Notes: generated by a model from the letters alone, not told the origin. A DNA stretch of 64,000 bases from Sinimarinibacterium flocculans (GCF_003201205.1 NZ_QICN01000002.1:173780-237779), one strand, 5' to 3'; positions 28,816 through 39,992 are shown, counted from the first letter of the stretch. Made by a program: numbers and translations.

Positions 28816-28858
28816 CAATCATTTGATTTGTAAAGATTTTACTGAGCGGACACGACCG

Positions 28859-28883
28859 GGCGGCCTTGTCCGGACAGGCCGCC
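28859..28883 (-). terminator. Hairpin downstream of rlmH
   Basis: GGCGGCCT (28859-28866) and AGGCCGCC (28876-28883) make an 8-bp GC-rich stem with a 9-base loop, 20 bases after the rlmH stop on the minus strand. No T-run follows directly, so termination is plausible but unproven. Confidence 0.45.
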
Positions 28884-28902
28884 GGACAGTCGGCGGACAG
28901 CT

Positions 28903-29373
28903 TCAGGCGCGGTGGTAGGGGTGATTCGCGAGCTGGCTCCAGGCGCGGAACAGTTGCTCGGCAACCAGCACACGCACCAGCGGGTGCGGCAGCGTCAGCC
29001 TCGACAGGCTCCAGCGCTGTTCGGCCCGGGCCAGCACCTCCGGCGAATGTCCGTCCGGCCCGCCGACCAGCAGACAGGTATCGCGACCCGACTGCATCCA
29101 GCCGGCGAGCGATTGCGCCCAGGCTGCACTGTCGGCCTCGCGGCCGCGCTCGTCGAGGGCGATGACCAGGCTGTCGCGCGGCACCGCCTTGAGCAGGCGC
29201 TCGCCTTCCTGCTGCTTGATGCGCGCCAGATCCGCGTTCTTGCCGCGCGGCAGCGCGGCGATCTCGACCAGTTCGAGCCGGCACTCGTGCGGCAGGCGCA
29301 CCGAGTAGTCGGCATAGGCGGTTTCCACCCACCCGGGCATGCGCGTACCGACGGCGAGCAGCAGGATGCGCAT
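28903..29373 (-). CDS. rlmH: 23S rRNA (pseudouridine(1915)-N3)-methyltransferase RlmH
   Basis: 156 residues, the family length. SPOUT-fold methyltransferase with the SAM-binding knot LVGGPDGHSPEVLARAEQ and the C-terminal LPHPLVRVLVAEQLFRAWSQLANHPYHR. It methylates pseudouridine 1915 of helix 69, a residue modified by RluD, whose gene lies at 4.2 kb. It is the third gene of the conserved nadD-rsfS-rlmH set, 19 bases after rsfS. Confidence 0.96.
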   Translation of the reverse strand: MRILLLAVGTRMPGWVETAYADYSVRLPHECRLELVEIAALPRGKNADLARIKQQEGERLLKAVPRDSLVIALDERGREADSAAWAQSLAGWMQSGRDTCLLVGGPDGHSPEVLARAEQRWSLSRLTLPHPLVRVLVAEQLFRAWSQLANHPYHRA

Positions 29374-29392
29374 GGCGCGAGCCTGCGCCCGC

Positions 29393-29947
29393 TCAGCCGC
29401 GTCGGGCCGCCGTCTTCTTTCCGGCGCTCGCCTTCTTCGCGGCCTTCGGTTTCGCGGAGGGTCTGGGCGCCGCCTTCTTTGCTGCCTTCTTCGTGGCCTT
29501 CTTTGCCGTCTTCTTCACGGCCTTGCCCGCAGCGGTCTTCTTCGTCGCCTTGGCCTTGGTTGTCTTGCTCTTGGCCGGCTTGCTCTTGATCGTCGTGACG
29601 GCGACCGGTTCTTCGTCGACGGCCCACAGCTTCTCGAGCTGGTAGTGCGCCCGCGCCTGCGACTGCATGACGTGGACGACGACGTCGCCGAGATCCACCA
29701 GCACCCATTCGCCGGTGTCCTTGCCTTCGACGCCCATCGGCCGGAAGCCGGCTTTCTTCGAGACTTCCGCCACGTTCTGTGCCAGCGAGGAAACATGGCG
29801 ATTCGACGTGCCGGTGCAGATCACCATCGTGTCGGTGACCGTGGTCAGCTTGCGTACGTCGAGCAGCTTGATGTCCTGGCCCTTGAGATCTTCGAGCGCG
29901 CCGATGGCGAGCTTCGTCAGGGGGCTGAGGCTAGTGGGTCGTGGCAT
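29393..29947 (-). CDS. rsfS: Ribosomal silencing factor RsfS with a Lys/Ala-rich tail
   Basis: 184 residues from ATG 29947 (AGGA 5 bases upstream); ATG 29953 is alternative. Residues 10-115 are the RsfS domain (LGDLKGQDIKLLDV-type start, TNRHVSSLAQNVAEVSKKAGF, EWVLVDLGDVVVHVMQ), which binds L14/uL14 and blocks 50S-30S joining during starvation. Residues 125-184 form a tail of KKTA/KKAA-type repeats like histone H1 or AlgP tails, absent from E. coli RsfS (105 residues). The start overlaps the nadD 3' end. Confidence 0.93.
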   Translation of the reverse strand: MPRPTSLSPLTKLAIGALEDLKGQDIKLLDVRKLTTVTDTMVICTGTSNRHVSSLAQNVAEVSKKAGFRPMGVEGKDTGEWVLVDLGDVVVHVMQSQARAHYQLEKLWAVDEEPVAVTTIKSKPAKSKTTKAKATKKTAAGKAVKKTAKKATKKAAKKAAPRPSAKPKAAKKASAGKKTAARRG

Positions 29948-30596
29948 CGTCATCCTGTGTCAGTGCCGAACGGTCGGCGGGGGTCATGGCATTGAGTATC
30001 GCATCGGGAACCAGCCCGCGCACCGAGCGCCCCTGGCGCAGCAACCGGCGGATACGCGTCGACGAGATGTCGAGCATCGGCGGCTCGAAGGCGAGCCAGC
30101 GCCCGGCGGTCGAGGCCAGCAGCGCCTCGATGTCGGGCGCGCGTCGCCGTGACAGGACGCTGCGGGTTTCGACAGACGCCTCCGGCGCGGCGCCCGGCCG
30201 TGAAAACACGGCAATGTGCCCGTATTCGAGGAGTTCCTCCCAACGCCGCCAGGTGTGGAGGTGACGGAAGGCGTCGGCACCCATCAGCAGCACCAGTGCA
30301 GCCTGCGGAAACTGTTCACGCAGCTCGATCAGCGTCTCGATCGTGAAGGACGGGCCGTCGCGCAGCAGCTCGCGGTCGTCCGGAACGAGGCCGCGTTCGC
30401 GGCGCACGGCAAGGCGCAGCCATTCCAGTCGCCGCGCTGCCGAGACCCGGGAGTCGGGCCGGTGCGGCGGGTGTGCCGTCGGAATCAGGCGGACCTGTTG
30501 CAGGCCCAGCGCATCGCGCGCCTCGATTGCGAGGCGCAGGTGGCCGTTGTGGAAAGGGGCGAAGGCACCGCCGAAGACGCCAATGGCCCTGGGCAT
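29931..30596 (-). CDS. nadD: Nicotinate-nucleotide adenylyltransferase
   Basis: 221 residues. The nucleotidyltransferase motif GGAFAPFHNGHLR near residue 10 and the C-terminal ISSTRIRRLLRQG motif are clear. It makes deamido-NAD from nicotinate mononucleotide and ATP, the step before NadE (6.2 kb). It overlaps rsfS by 17 bases. It is separated from the upstream proA by 107 bases that contain the GGAAAC repeat array, so it may have its own promoter. Confidence 0.96.
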   Translation of the reverse strand: MPRAIGVFGGAFAPFHNGHLRLAIEARDALGLQQVRLIPTAHPPHRPDSRVSAARRLEWLRLAVRRERGLVPDDRELLRDGPSFTIETLIELREQFPQAALVLLMGADAFRHLHTWRRWEELLEYGHIAVFSRPGAAPEASVETRSVLSRRRAPDIEALLASTAGRWLAFEPPMLDISSTRIRRLLRQGRSVRGLVPDAILNAMTPADRSALTQDDDATTH

Positions 30597-30613
30597 TGGC
30601 TAGGGCCGCTGAC

Positions 30614-30687
30614 GAGTTTCCAGTTTCCGGTTTCCGGTTTCCGGAACGGCACACATCATCTTCTGTTCGACTGGAAACAGGAAACTG
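30614..30687. repeat. GGAAACY heptamer array with inverted partner
   Basis: On the plus strand 30615-30642 is four tandem heptamers (AGTTTCC, AGTTTCC, GGTTTCC, GGTTTCC). The two AGTTTCC units (30615-30628) can pair with GGAAACAGGAAACT (30673-30686) at 13 of 14 positions, giving a long stem around a 44-base loop. It fills the proA-nadD gap and contains no gene. Confidence 0.75.
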
Positions 30688-30703
30688 TCGACTGGAACCT
30701 GCT

Positions 30704-32002
30704 TCACCGCACGTGTCCGTCGCCCAGCACGATCCACTTGAGCGTGGTCAGGCCTTCGAGTCCCACCGGGCCACGCGCATGGAACTTGTCGGTGCTGATG
30801 CCGATCTCGGCGCCTAGGCCGTATTCGTATCCGTCGGCGAAGCGCGTCGACGCGTTGACCATCACCGAACTCGAGTCGACCTCGCGCAGGAAGCGACGGA
30901 TGCGGCTGTAGTTCTCGCTGACGATGGCGTCGGTATGCTGCGAACCGTAGGTAGCGATGTGCTCGATGGCCGCATCGAGCCCGTCGAGCACGCGGATGGC
31001 GAGGATCGGGGCCAGATACTCGGCACGCCAGTCTTCGTCCGTGGCCGGCACCGCTTCGCCGATCAGCTTGCGCGTCGCCGCGCAGCCGCGGATCTCGACA
31101 CCGGCTTCGAGGTAGATGCGGCCCAGCTCCGGCAGCACCCGTTCGGCGATCGCCTGATCGACGAGCAGGGTTTCCATCGTGTTGCAGGTGCCGTAGCGCT
31201 GGGTCTTGGCGTTGACGGCGATCGCCATGGCCTTGTCGACATCGGCTTCGCCGTCGATGTAGACGTGGCAGACGCCGTCGAGATGCTTGATCACCGGCAC
31301 GCGCGCCGCTTCCGACACCGCGGCGACGAGTCCCTTGCCGCCGCGCGGGATGACCACGTCGACGTACTGCGGCATCGACACCAGCTCGGTGACCGTGCGC
31401 CGGTCGGTGATGTCGAGCACCTGCACGCCGTCGCGCGGCAGGCCGGCGTCGGTCAGGGCCCGTTCGATGCAGCGTGCGATCGCCAGGTTCGAGCGCAGTG
31501 CCTCGGAGCCTCCGCGCAGGATTGCGGCATTGCCGGACTTCAGGCACAGCGCCGCAGCGTCGGCGGTCACGTTCGGCCGAGATTCGTAGATGATGCCGAC
31601 GACGCCCAGCGGCACGCGCATGCGGCCGACCTGGATTCCCGACGGGCGCTGCTTGAGATCGCCGAGTTCGCCGATCGGGTCCGGCAGGTTCGCGATCTGG
31701 CGCACGCCTTCGGCCATCGCGCGGATGCGGTCCGCGTTGAGTTCGAGGCGATCGAGCATCGCCTCGTCGAGCTTCGCCGAGCGGCCGTCGCGCAGGTCGG
31801 CGGCATTGGCCGCCTGGATCTCGGACGCCTCGTCGATCAGGATCTGCGACAGCGCGAACAGCGCCGCGTTCTTGGTGCCGGTTTCGGCACGCGCCATGAC
31901 GCGCGCCGCGGCACGCGCCTTCTCGCCGCGCTCGTGCATGTAGGCGGCAACGCCGTCGTTTCTGGACTTGGCTGCCTTCTGTGCGGAAGGGGGGGGACTC
32001 AT
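30704..32002 (-). CDS. proA: Glutamate-5-semialdehyde dehydrogenase (gamma-glutamyl phosphate reductase)
   Basis: 432 residues from ATG 32002, which overlaps the holA stop. ALDH-superfamily fold with the catalytic cysteine in [12 protein letters not shown] near residue 275 and the [27 protein letters not shown]-terminal signature. It reduces gamma-glutamyl phosphate to the semialdehyde in proline synthesis. proB is not in the window. The order holA-proA-nadD is found in other gammaproteobacteria. Confidence 0.96.
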   Translation of the reverse strand: MSPPPSAQKAAKSRNDGVAAYMHERGEKARAAARVMARAETGTKNAALFALSQILIDEASEIQAANAADLRDGRSAKLDEAMLDRLELNADRIRAMAEGVRQIANLPDPIGELGDLKQRPSGIQVGRMRVPLGVVGIIYESRPNVTADAAALCLKSGNAAILRGGSEALRSNLAIARCIERALTDAGLPRDGVQVLDITDRRTVTELVSMPQYVDVVIPRGGKGLVAAVSEAARVPVIKHLDGVCHVYIDGEADVDKAMAIAVNAKTQRYGTCNTMETLLVDQAIAERVLPELGRIYLEAGVEIRGCAATRKLIGEAVPATDEDWRAEYLAPILAIRVLDGLDAAIEHIATYGSQHTDAIVSENYSRIRRFLREVDSSSVMVNASTRFADGYEYGLGAEIGISTDKFHARGPVGLEGLTTLKWIVLGDGHVR

Positions 32003-33018
32003 CGAATGGTCTGGGGCGCCGCCCCGCTGGCGGCAAGAATCAATGTTAGCAATTCTTCCCAGGCGGCAGATTCCTGGCCGGTCTTGACCAGCCGGTCGAT
32101 GCGCGCGGCGCGGCGCAGCCAGCCCATGGTCTCGCCCGGACGCATGCGCGTCAGCGCACGCGCGTAACGCGCCTGCTGGAAGCGGCGGATGCCGGCGCTG
32201 TCGCAGGCTGCCGCGGCATCGCGCGTGCGCGCATAGACCAGCGTCGCCCGGATCAGCTGGCGCAGGCTCCACATCAGCGCGCCCAGGATCTCCAGCGGCG
32301 CCGCACCTTCCTCGCGCAGGCGCGCGAGACTGCGCACGGCACCGGCCGCGTCGCCGTCGAGCACCCGGTCGTTGAGGTCGAAGGCCTCGAAGCGGGAGCT
32401 GTCGGCCACTGCCTGCGCCAGTTCGTCGACGCCGACGTGACGATTCGGGTATAGCAGCGCCAGCTTGGCCACGTCCTGCGCGGCCGCGAGCAGGTTGCCC
32501 TCGGTCCGCTCGGCGAGCAGGCGCACCGCCTCGGCGTCGACGCGTACGCCGGCGTCGCGCAAGCGCGTCTCGAGCCAGCCGCTGAACTCGCGTCCCTTGA
32601 CCGCCCAGACGTAGAGGCTCACGCCCACCGCATCGAGCGCCTTGAACCAGGCCGCGTCGCGCGCACGCGCATCGAGCGCGCCGCAGACGACCAGCAGCAG
32701 CACGTCGGGCGGCAACGCCCTGGCGAGCTGCTGCAGCATCTTGCGACCGGCATCGTCCGGTCCGGCCGCCATCCGCACTTCGACGATGCGGCGACTGGCG
32801 AACAGCGACAGGCTGGCGCAGGTGTCGGCCAGCCGCTGCCAGTCGAAGCCGCGCTCGACGTCGAGCACCTCGCGCTCGCTGTAACCCTCGGCGCGGGCCT
32901 TGGCGCGGATCGCGTCCAGCGCCTCCTGGATCAGCAGCGGTTCGTCGCCGGCCACCAGATAGACCGGCGCCAGCTTCGACGCCAGATGCGACGACAATTG
33001 TGGAGGCTTGAGCTGCAC
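31999..33018 (-). CDS. holA: DNA polymerase III delta subunit
   Basis: 339 residues. The N-terminal AAA+-like domain shows [21 protein letters not shown], followed by [10 protein letters not shown] and [11 protein letters not shown] segments and the C-terminal helical collar domain ([21 protein letters not shown]). Delta is the wrench of the clamp loader that opens the beta ring. The usual partners upstream, lptE and leuS, are absent here; hslO lies upstream instead. ATGA overlap with proA. Confidence 0.95.
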   Translation of the reverse strand: MQLKPPQLSSHLASKLAPVYLVAGDEPLLIQEALDAIRAKARAEGYSEREVLDVERGFDWQRLADTCASLSLFASRRIVEVRMAAGPDDAGRKMLQQLARALPPDVLLLVVCGALDARARDAAWFKALDAVGVSLYVWAVKGREFSGWLETRLRDAGVRVDAEAVRLLAERTEGNLLAAAQDVAKLALLYPNRHVGVDELAQAVADSSRFEAFDLNDRVLDGDAAGAVRSLARLREEGAAPLEILGALMWSLRQLIRATLVYARTRDAAAACDSAGIRRFQQARYARALTRMRPGETMGWLRRAARIDRLVKTGQESAAWEELLTLILAASGAAPQTIR

Positions 33019-33073
33019 GGAACGAACCGGGTCGGAATCGACCGGGCCATTCTAGGCCGGCCGGATGCGGACT

Positions 33074-33940
33074 TCAGTGCCGCGTCGCGTTCGACGGCTG
33101 GGTCCGCGCCTGCATCATCAGGGCACGCACGTCGTCGCCGGTGAACGGATAGTCGCGCCCGCAGAACTCGCAGGTCACGTCGACGCGACCGTGCTCCTGC
33201 AGATGCTCCTCGAGTTCGTCCTCGCCCAGCGACAGCAGCATCGCGCTGATGCTGTCGCGGTTGCAGCGGCAGCTCAGCGTGACCGCCTGCGGCTCGAACA
33301 GGCGCAGGGTCTCGGCATGAAACAGCCGCCGCAAGACCGTGGCGGCATCGGTGCGCGCCAGTTCGGCCTCGCCGAGCGTGGCGAACAGGGCGCACAGATG
33401 CTCCCAGTTCCGTTCGCTGCTGTGCTTCTCGCCGAGCGGCAGGCGCTGCAGCACGATGCCGCGGATGCGTCCGTCCGCAGCCGCCAGGCGCATGCACGAC
33501 GGGATCTGCTCGGAGCTGGCGTAGTAGTGCTCCAGTGCCGCCGCCAGACTGCCGCCCTGGATCGCGACCATCGCCTGGTAGTTCTGGTCGCCGCGCTCGG
33601 GCTCGAGCAGCAGTCCGAGCAGGCCGTCACCCATCAGCGCCGCAAAGTCGCCTGCCGCCTGCTCCGCGCACTTGGCCATGCCCCGCACCTGCAGGTCGGC
33701 CTCGATCTGCGCCACCAGCATCTTCAGGTCACCCTTGCCCTGGAACTGCAGGCTCATGCGACCGCGGAACTTGGTGTTCGCGGCGAGCAGGGGCATCGCC
33801 GCCACGGTTTGGCCGACCAGCCGGCGCACATCGGGCGGATAGGGCCGCGAACCGAGCATCGCGTCGATGCCCTCGTCGAACTCGACGATTGCGCCGCGCG
33901 CCCCCAGGTCAGGGAACAGGAATTCCGTCAGCTGATTCAT
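33074..33940 (-). CDS. hslO: Redox-regulated chaperone Hsp33
   Basis: 288 residues. The Hsp33 core contains GRMSLQFQGKGDLKMLVAQ and QGGSLAAALEHYYASSEQIPS; the C-terminal zinc switch has four cysteines in the order CxC (LSCRCNRD) and CxxC (VTCEFCGRDY). Oxidation of these releases zinc and activates holdase function. It stands alone between gatB (32 bases after its stop) and holA (55 bases before it) on the same strand. Confidence 0.95.
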   Translation of the reverse strand: MNQLTEFLFPDLGARGAIVEFDEGIDAMLGSRPYPPDVRRLVGQTVAAMPLLAANTKFRGRMSLQFQGKGDLKMLVAQIEADLQVRGMAKCAEQAAGDFAALMGDGLLGLLLEPERGDQNYQAMVAIQGGSLAAALEHYYASSEQIPSCMRLAAADGRIRGIVLQRLPLGEKHSSERNWEHLCALFATLGEAELARTDAATVLRRLFHAETLRLFEPQAVTLSCRCNRDSISAMLLSLGEDELEEHLQEHGRVDVTCEFCGRDYPFTGDDVRALMMQARTQPSNATRH

Positions 33941-33971
33941 CGTGGAGAGTGGCGCACGGACCGGGGCCCGC

Positions 33972-35444
33972 CTACGGCGCGAGCTTGTCCTTCAGCAGCT
34001 TGTTGACCAGATCGGGATTCGCCTTGCCCTGCGTGGCGCGCATGACCTGACCGACGAAGAAGCCGAACAGCTTGTCCTTGCCACCGCGGTAGTCGGCGAG
34101 CTGCTGCGGATTCTTCGCCATGACCTCGTCGATCGCGGCGAGCACGGGGCCCTCGTCGGTGATCTGGACCAGTCCCTTGGCCTTGATGATCGCATCGGCG
34201 GCATCGTCCCCCTGCGCCTCGCCGCCCAGCATCGCCTCGAACACGTCCTTGGCGATCTTGCCGGAGATGGTCTTGTCGGCGATGCGCGCGACCATGCCGG
34301 CGAGCATCGGTGCCGTCACCGGCGAGTCGCCGATGTCGCGGCCGAGCTTGTTCAGCGCGCCGAGCAGATCGCCGCTGACCCAGTTCGCACAGAGCTTGGC
34401 GTCGGCACCGGAAAGCTTCACGACCGATTCGTAGTAGTCCGCCAGCGCCGCCTCGCCGGTGAGCACGGTGGCGTCGTACTTCGACAGGCCGTACTGCGTC
34501 GTGAAGCGCTGCTTCTTGGCTTCGGGCAACTCGGGCATCGTCGCGCGGATGCGCTCGCGGTCATCCGTCGTGACCACGACCGGCAGCAGGTCGGGGTCCG
34601 GGAAGTAGCGGTAGTCGTTCGCGTCTTCCTTGGTGCGCATCGCGCGCGTCTCGCCGGTGTCCGGATTGAACAGCCGCGTTTCCTGGACGATGCGGCCACC
34701 CGACTCGATGACGTCGATCTGGCGCTCGATCTCGTACTCGATCGCCTTCTCGACGAAGCGGAAGGAGTTGACGTTCTTGGTCTCGGTGCGCGTGCCGAAC
34801 TTCGTCTCGCCCTTGCGGCGCACCGAAACGTTGGCGTCGCAGCGGAACGAGCCCTCCTGCATGTTGCCGTCGCAGATGCCCAGATAGACGACCAGCTGAT
34901 GCAGCTTCTTGAGATACGCCACCGCCTCGGCGGCGGAACGGATGTCCGGCTCGGAGACGATCTCGATCAGCGGTGTGCCCGCACGGTTCAGGTCGATGCC
35001 GGTGATGCCGACGAAGCCTTCGTGCAACGACTTGCCGGCATCCTCCTCCATGTGCGCCCGGGTGATGCCGATGCGCTTGACCGTCGGCTCCGCGTCCTTG
35101 CCATTCGACAGCTCGATGTCGAGGTGGCCTTGGTAGACGATCGGCAGCTCGTACTGCGAGATCTGGTAGCCCTTCGGCAGATCCGGATAGAAGTAGTGCT
35201 TGCGCGCGAAGACGCAGCGCTCGGCGATCTGCGCATCCACGGCCAGACCGAACTTCACCGCCATCTCCAGGGCCGTGCCGTTGAGCACCGGCAGCACGCC
35301 GGGCAGGCCCAGCGTGACCGCATCGGCCTGGGTGTTCGGGGCGGCGCCGTAGGCGGTCGCCGCGCCGGAGAAGATCTTCGACTTCGTCAGCAGCTGGCAG
35401 TGCACCTCCAGTCCGATGACGGCTTCCCACTCCTGACGATCCAT
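33972..35444 (-). CDS. gatB: Asp-tRNA(Asn)/Glu-tRNA(Gln) amidotransferase subunit B
   Basis: 490 residues from ATG 35444 (a GTG at 35447 is the alternative). The kinase-like domain begins [20 protein letters not shown] and contains the cradle motif [21 protein letters not shown]; the C-terminal YqeY tail binds tRNA. It phosphorylates and transamidates misacylated Glu-tRNA(Gln) or Asp-tRNA(Asn) with ammonia from GatA. The start overlaps the gatA stop (TGATG). Presence of gatCAB means at least one of these tRNAs is charged indirectly. Confidence 0.96.
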   Translation of the reverse strand: MDRQEWEAVIGLEVHCQLLTKSKIFSGAATAYGAAPNTQADAVTLGLPGVLPVLNGTALEMAVKFGLAVDAQIAERCVFARKHYFYPDLPKGYQISQYELPIVYQGHLDIELSNGKDAEPTVKRIGITRAHMEEDAGKSLHEGFVGITGIDLNRAGTPLIEIVSEPDIRSAAEAVAYLKKLHQLVVYLGICDGNMQEGSFRCDANVSVRRKGETKFGTRTETKNVNSFRFVEKAIEYEIERQIDVIESGGRIVQETRLFNPDTGETRAMRTKEDANDYRYFPDPDLLPVVVTTDDRERIRATMPELPEAKKQRFTTQYGLSKYDATVLTGEAALADYYESVVKLSGADAKLCANWVSGDLLGALNKLGRDIGDSPVTAPMLAGMVARIADKTISGKIAKDVFEAMLGGEAQGDDAADAIIKAKGLVQITDEGPVLAAIDEVMAKNPQQLADYRGGKDKLFGFFVGQVMRATQGKANPDLVNKLLKDKLAP

Positions 35445-36901
35445 CACTCGAACCCCTTCGGCGCCTGCATGTGCCAGTCCGTCGCCTGCTGATACTGGTG
35501 CGCCGCATTGAGCAGGCGCGCCTCGTCGAAGTAGTTGCCCATCAGTTGCAGCCCCACCGGCAGCCCGTCGACGAAGCCGCAGGACAGCGACAGCGCCGGG
35601 ATGCCGGCGAGGTTGGCGGCGATGGTGTAGATGTCGTTGAGATACATCGACACCGGATCGTCGGTCTTCGCGCCGAGCGCGAATGCGACATCGGTGGTCG
35701 TCGGCCCCAGCACCAGGTCCACCGATTCGAAAGCGCGGCGGAAGTCGTCGTAGATCAGCTTGCGGACCTTCTGCGCCTTCAGATAGTAGGCATCGTAGTA
35801 ACCGTGGCTGAGCACGTAGGTGCCGACCATGATGCGACGCTGCACCTCCGGCCCGAAGCCCTCGGCGCGCGAGCGCTTGTACAGGTCCTCGAGGTTCTTC
35901 GCGTCGGCCGCGCGGTGGCCGTAGCGCACGCCGTCGTAGCGCGCGAGATTCGAACTCGCCTCGGCCGGGGCGACGACGTAGTAGGTCGGCACCGACAGCG
36001 GCGAGTTGGGCAGGGAGATCTCGGAAATCACCGCGCCCTGCGCCTCGAGGACCTTGACCGCATCCATGACGCGGCTGCGCACCGCATCCGCCAGCCCTTC
36101 GGCGAAGTACTCCCTGGGCAGGCCGATGCGCAGGCCCTTGATCGACTGGCCGAGGCCCGTGACCAGGTCACCGACCGGGCGGTCGATGCTGGTGGAATCG
36201 AGCGGATCGAAGCCGGACATCGCCTGCAGCACATAGGCGGCATCCTCGGCCGAGCGGGCCACGACGCCGGCCTGGTCGAGGCTCGACGCGAACGCGATCA
36301 TCCCGTAGCGCGAGACGCGACCGTAAGTCGGCTTGATGCCGGTGAGATTGGTCAGGGCCGCCGGCTGGCGGATCGAGCCGCCGGTGTCGGTGGCGGTCGC
36401 CGCAGGCGCCAGTCCGGCCGCCACCGCTGCGACCGAACCGCCCGACGAGCCGCCGGGCACCCGCGTGGTGTCCCAGGGATTCTTCACCGGGCCGTACCAC
36501 GAGGTCTCGTTCGACGAGCCCATGGCGAACTCGTCCATGTTGCACTTGCCGAGCATGACCATGCCGGCATCGGCATGCAGCTTGCCGACGATCGTCGCGT
36601 CGTACGGCGCGACGAAGTTGTCGAGCATCTTCGAGCCGCAACTGGTCTTGACCCCCTGCGTGCAGAAGATGTCCTTCTGGGCCAGCGGGATGCCGGTCAG
36701 CGGGCCGCCCTCGCCGCGGGCCAGCCGCGTGTCGGCCGCGTCGGCCTGCGCGAGCGCCTGTTCGGCCGTCACGCTGATGTAGCTGTTGAGCTGCGGATCG
36801 AGCGCCTCGATGCGCTGCAGGTACTGCTGCGTCAGCTCGCGGGAGGAGAACTTCTTCGCGCGCAGTCCTTCGCCCAGCGCCTTGATCGACTGCCTGTGCA
36901 T
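35444..36901 (-). CDS. gatA: Asp-tRNA(Asn)/Glu-tRNA(Gln) amidotransferase subunit A
   Basis: 485 residues from ATG 36901, matching the MH- start of relatives; GTG 36907 is the alternative. Amidase-signature enzyme with the Ser-cisSer-Lys triad: Lys in [10 protein letters not shown] near residue 75, and serines in [14 protein letters not shown] and [11 protein letters not shown] (residues about 150-180). It releases ammonia from glutamine for GatB. It sits between gatC and gatB with overlaps at both ends. Confidence 0.97.
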   Translation of the reverse strand: MHRQSIKALGEGLRAKKFSSRELTQQYLQRIEALDPQLNSYISVTAEQALAQADAADTRLARGEGGPLTGIPLAQKDIFCTQGVKTSCGSKMLDNFVAPYDATIVGKLHADAGMVMLGKCNMDEFAMGSSNETSWYGPVKNPWDTTRVPGGSSGGSVAAVAAGLAPAATATDTGGSIRQPAALTNLTGIKPTYGRVSRYGMIAFASSLDQAGVVARSAEDAAYVLQAMSGFDPLDSTSIDRPVGDLVTGLGQSIKGLRIGLPREYFAEGLADAVRSRVMDAVKVLEAQGAVISEISLPNSPLSVPTYYVVAPAEASSNLARYDGVRYGHRAADAKNLEDLYKRSRAEGFGPEVQRRIMVGTYVLSHGYYDAYYLKAQKVRKLIYDDFRRAFESVDLVLGPTTTDVAFALGAKTDDPVSMYLNDIYTIAANLAGIPALSLSCGFVDGLPVGLQLMGNYFDEARLLNAAHQYQQATDWHMQAPKGFE

Positions 36902-36903
36902 GC

Positions 36904-37191
36904 TCACTCGATCACCTTAGGAACGAGGTAGAGGCCGTTCTCGACGGCCGGAGCGATCGCCTGGAAAGCCTCGCGACGGTCGGTTTCGGCGACCGCGTCC
37001 GGGCGCAGGCGCTGGTGCATGTCCAGCGGATGGGCCATCGGCGCGACATCATCGGTCTGCGCCTGCGAGAGCTGGTCGACCATGTCGAGAATGGCGGACA
37101 GCTGGCCGGCGTAACGCTCGGCCTGTTCGGGTTGCAGGGCCAGCCGCGCGAGCTGCGCGACCTGCCGGACTTGTTCGATGGAAAGACTCAT
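36904..37191 (-). CDS. gatC: Asp-tRNA(Asn)/Glu-tRNA(Gln) amidotransferase subunit C
   Basis: 95 residues, family length. It begins [20 protein letters not shown] and ends [12 protein letters not shown], both GatC hallmarks, with the linker that wraps GatA ([19 protein letters not shown]). It stabilises the GatAB complex. First gene of gatCAB and divergent from mreB, with 251 bases between starts. Confidence 0.95.
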   Translation of the reverse strand: MSLSIEQVRQVAQLARLALQPEQAERYAGQLSAILDMVDQLSQAQTDDVAPMAHPLDMHQRLRPDAVAETDRREAFQAIAPAVENGLYLVPKVIE

Positions 37192-38480
<1,289 letters not shown>

Positions 38481-38493
38481 TGTGGCCCTGACG

Positions 38494-38516
38494 GCCGGCT
38501 GCCCCTTGCAGCCGGC
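38494..38516 (+). terminator. Hairpin between mreB and mreC
   Basis: GCCGGCTGC (38494-38502) and GCAGCCGGC (38508-38516) form a perfect 9-bp stem with a 5-base loop, 14 bases after the mreB stop. No T-run follows, so an attenuating or mRNA-stabilising role is likelier than full termination. Confidence 0.5.
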
Positions 38517-38582
38517 GTTGGAACCCGTACCCTAGCGGACAACCGATGTCCGCCGCCCGCAGCCTGCGAAGCGCTTGACCAC

Positions 38583-39488
38583 TTGAACACGCTGCCCGAG
38601 TCCTACCGCCGCCCCCTGTTCCCGCGCGGGCCGGGCCTTGGACTCCGCACCGCGCTGCTGGCGTTGATCTCGCTGGCGCTGATCTTCAACGACACGCGCG
38701 GCGATTCCCTGCGCAACGTACGCAGCACCCTGTCGTTCATGCTCACGCCGCTGGTCTGGATGGCGTCGCTGCCCGGCCACGTCCTGTCGGCCGCGGAGAA
38801 TCTCGACACCCGCGAAACGCTGGAGCGCGAGAACCGCGAGCTGCGCCAGAAGCAGCTGCTGCTCGAAACGCGGCTGCAGAAGATGAACGCGCTGGAGGCC
38901 GAGAACCGCCGCATCCGCGAGCTGCTGGCCTCGGCTGAGCGCATCGAGGACGAGGTCCTGATCGCCGAGATCGTGGCCATCAGCCAGGACCCGTATCGCA
39001 GCCAGATCACCCTCAACAAGGGCACGCGCGACGCGGTCTATCGCGGCCAGGCCGTGGTCGACGCCTCCGGCGTCCTCGGCCAGATCGTCGATACCGGGCA
39101 TCAGCGCTCGCGGGCACTGCTGATCACCGACCCGAACCATGGCATCCCGGTCGAGGTGAACCGCACCGGCATGCAGACCATCGCCATCGGCGCCGGCGAG
39201 CTCGGCCTGCGCCTGCCGTTCCTGCCCAGCAATGCTGACATCCAGGTCGGCGACCTGCTGGTCTCGTCGGCACTGGGCGGGCGCTTCCCCGCCGGCTATC
39301 CGGTGGGCACCGTCTACGAACTCAAGCACTTGGCCGGCGAGCACTTCATGGAGGCCTACGCCTCGCCCGCGGCGCGTCTCAACCAGGGCCGCCAGGCACT
39401 GCTGGTGTGGAGCGAAAGCTACCTGGTCGGCGGCGACGTCGACGGCGCCGCGGACGACGAGGCGGCGACTCCGCCGTCGGCACCATGA
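38583..39488 (+). CDS. mreC: Rod-shape-determining protein MreC
   Basis: 301 residues from TTG 38583; no ATG or GTG fits the family N-terminus. One membrane helix (LRTALLALISLALIF), a coiled coil (RETLERENRELRQKQLLLETRLQKM region, about 75-120) and the periplasmic beta-domain (LNKGTRDAVYRGQAVVDASG; IGAGELGLRLPFLPSNADIQ). It links MreB to PBP2/RodA. The Asp/Ala-rich tail is probably disordered. ATGA overlap with mreD. Confidence 0.94.
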   Translation: MNTLPESYRRPLFPRGPGLGLRTALLALISLALIFNDTRGDSLRNVRSTLSFMLTPLVWMASLPGHVLSAAENLDTRETLERENRELRQKQLLLETRLQKMNALEAENRRIRELLASAERIEDEVLIAEIVAISQDPYRSQITLNKGTRDAVYRGQAVVDASGVLGQIVDTGHQRSRALLITDPNHGIPVEVNRTGMQTIAIGAGELGLRLPFLPSNADIQVGDLLVSSALGGRFPAGYPVGTVYELKHLAGEHFMEAYASPAARLNQGRQALLVWSESYLVGGDVDGAADDEAATPPSAP

Positions 39489-39970
39489 CCAGCACCCGCA
39501 ACCTGCTGCTCGGTTTCACCGCGAGCCTGCTGCTGGCCATCGTGTTCCAGCTCGTGCGCCTGCCGGACATCCTCGCCGCGGCGCGACCGCTGTGGGTGCC
39601 GCTGGTGCTGGCGTACTGGGCGCTGCGCGAGTCGCGCATCTCGACCCTGCTGCCGGCTTTCGTCGCCGGCATCGCGCTCGACGTGCTGTTCGGCAGCCCC
39701 CTGGGCCAGCACGCCCTCGGCCTCGTGATCGTGGTCTACATCGTCGAACGCCTGCGCGGCATCTTCATCCTGTTTCCGCTGTGGCAGGCCACCTTCGCAT
39801 TGATTCCGGCGTGGGCGCTGTACAGCTTCCTGATGTTCTGGGTCGACGGCGCCACCCGGCACCAGGCCGATGCCTGGCTGCGCTGGCTGCCGGTGCTGTC
39901 GACCACCCTGTTCTGGCCGCTGCTGTTCAGCGTGATGGAAGCCCTGCGCCAGCCGCCGGAGGACGAATGA
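39485..39970 (+). CDS. mreD: Rod-shape-determining protein MreD
   Basis: 161 residues from ATG 39485. Five or six hydrophobic segments (LLLGFTASLLLAIVFQLV at the start), with the MreD-type FVAGIALDVLFGSPLGQHALGL block. Inner-membrane elongasome component that moderates MreC/PBP2 activation. Overlaps the mreC stop; mrdA starts 22 bases later. Confidence 0.92.
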   Translation: MTSTRNLLLGFTASLLLAIVFQLVRLPDILAAARPLWVPLVLAYWALRESRISTLLPAFVAGIALDVLFGSPLGQHALGLVIVVYIVERLRGIFILFPLWQATFALIPAWALYSFLMFWVDGATRHQADAWLRWLPVLSTTLFWPLLFSVMEALRQPPEDE

Positions 39971-39992
39971 GCGGCGTCCGGAGCGCGGGCCG

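Noticed and set aside
30614-30687. CRISPR-like array
   Set aside because: The units are 7 bases, tandem without spacers, and only four in number.
36901-36907. Frameshift at the gatC/gatA junction
   Set aside because: It is a normal GTGA-type stop-start overlap; both proteins are full length.
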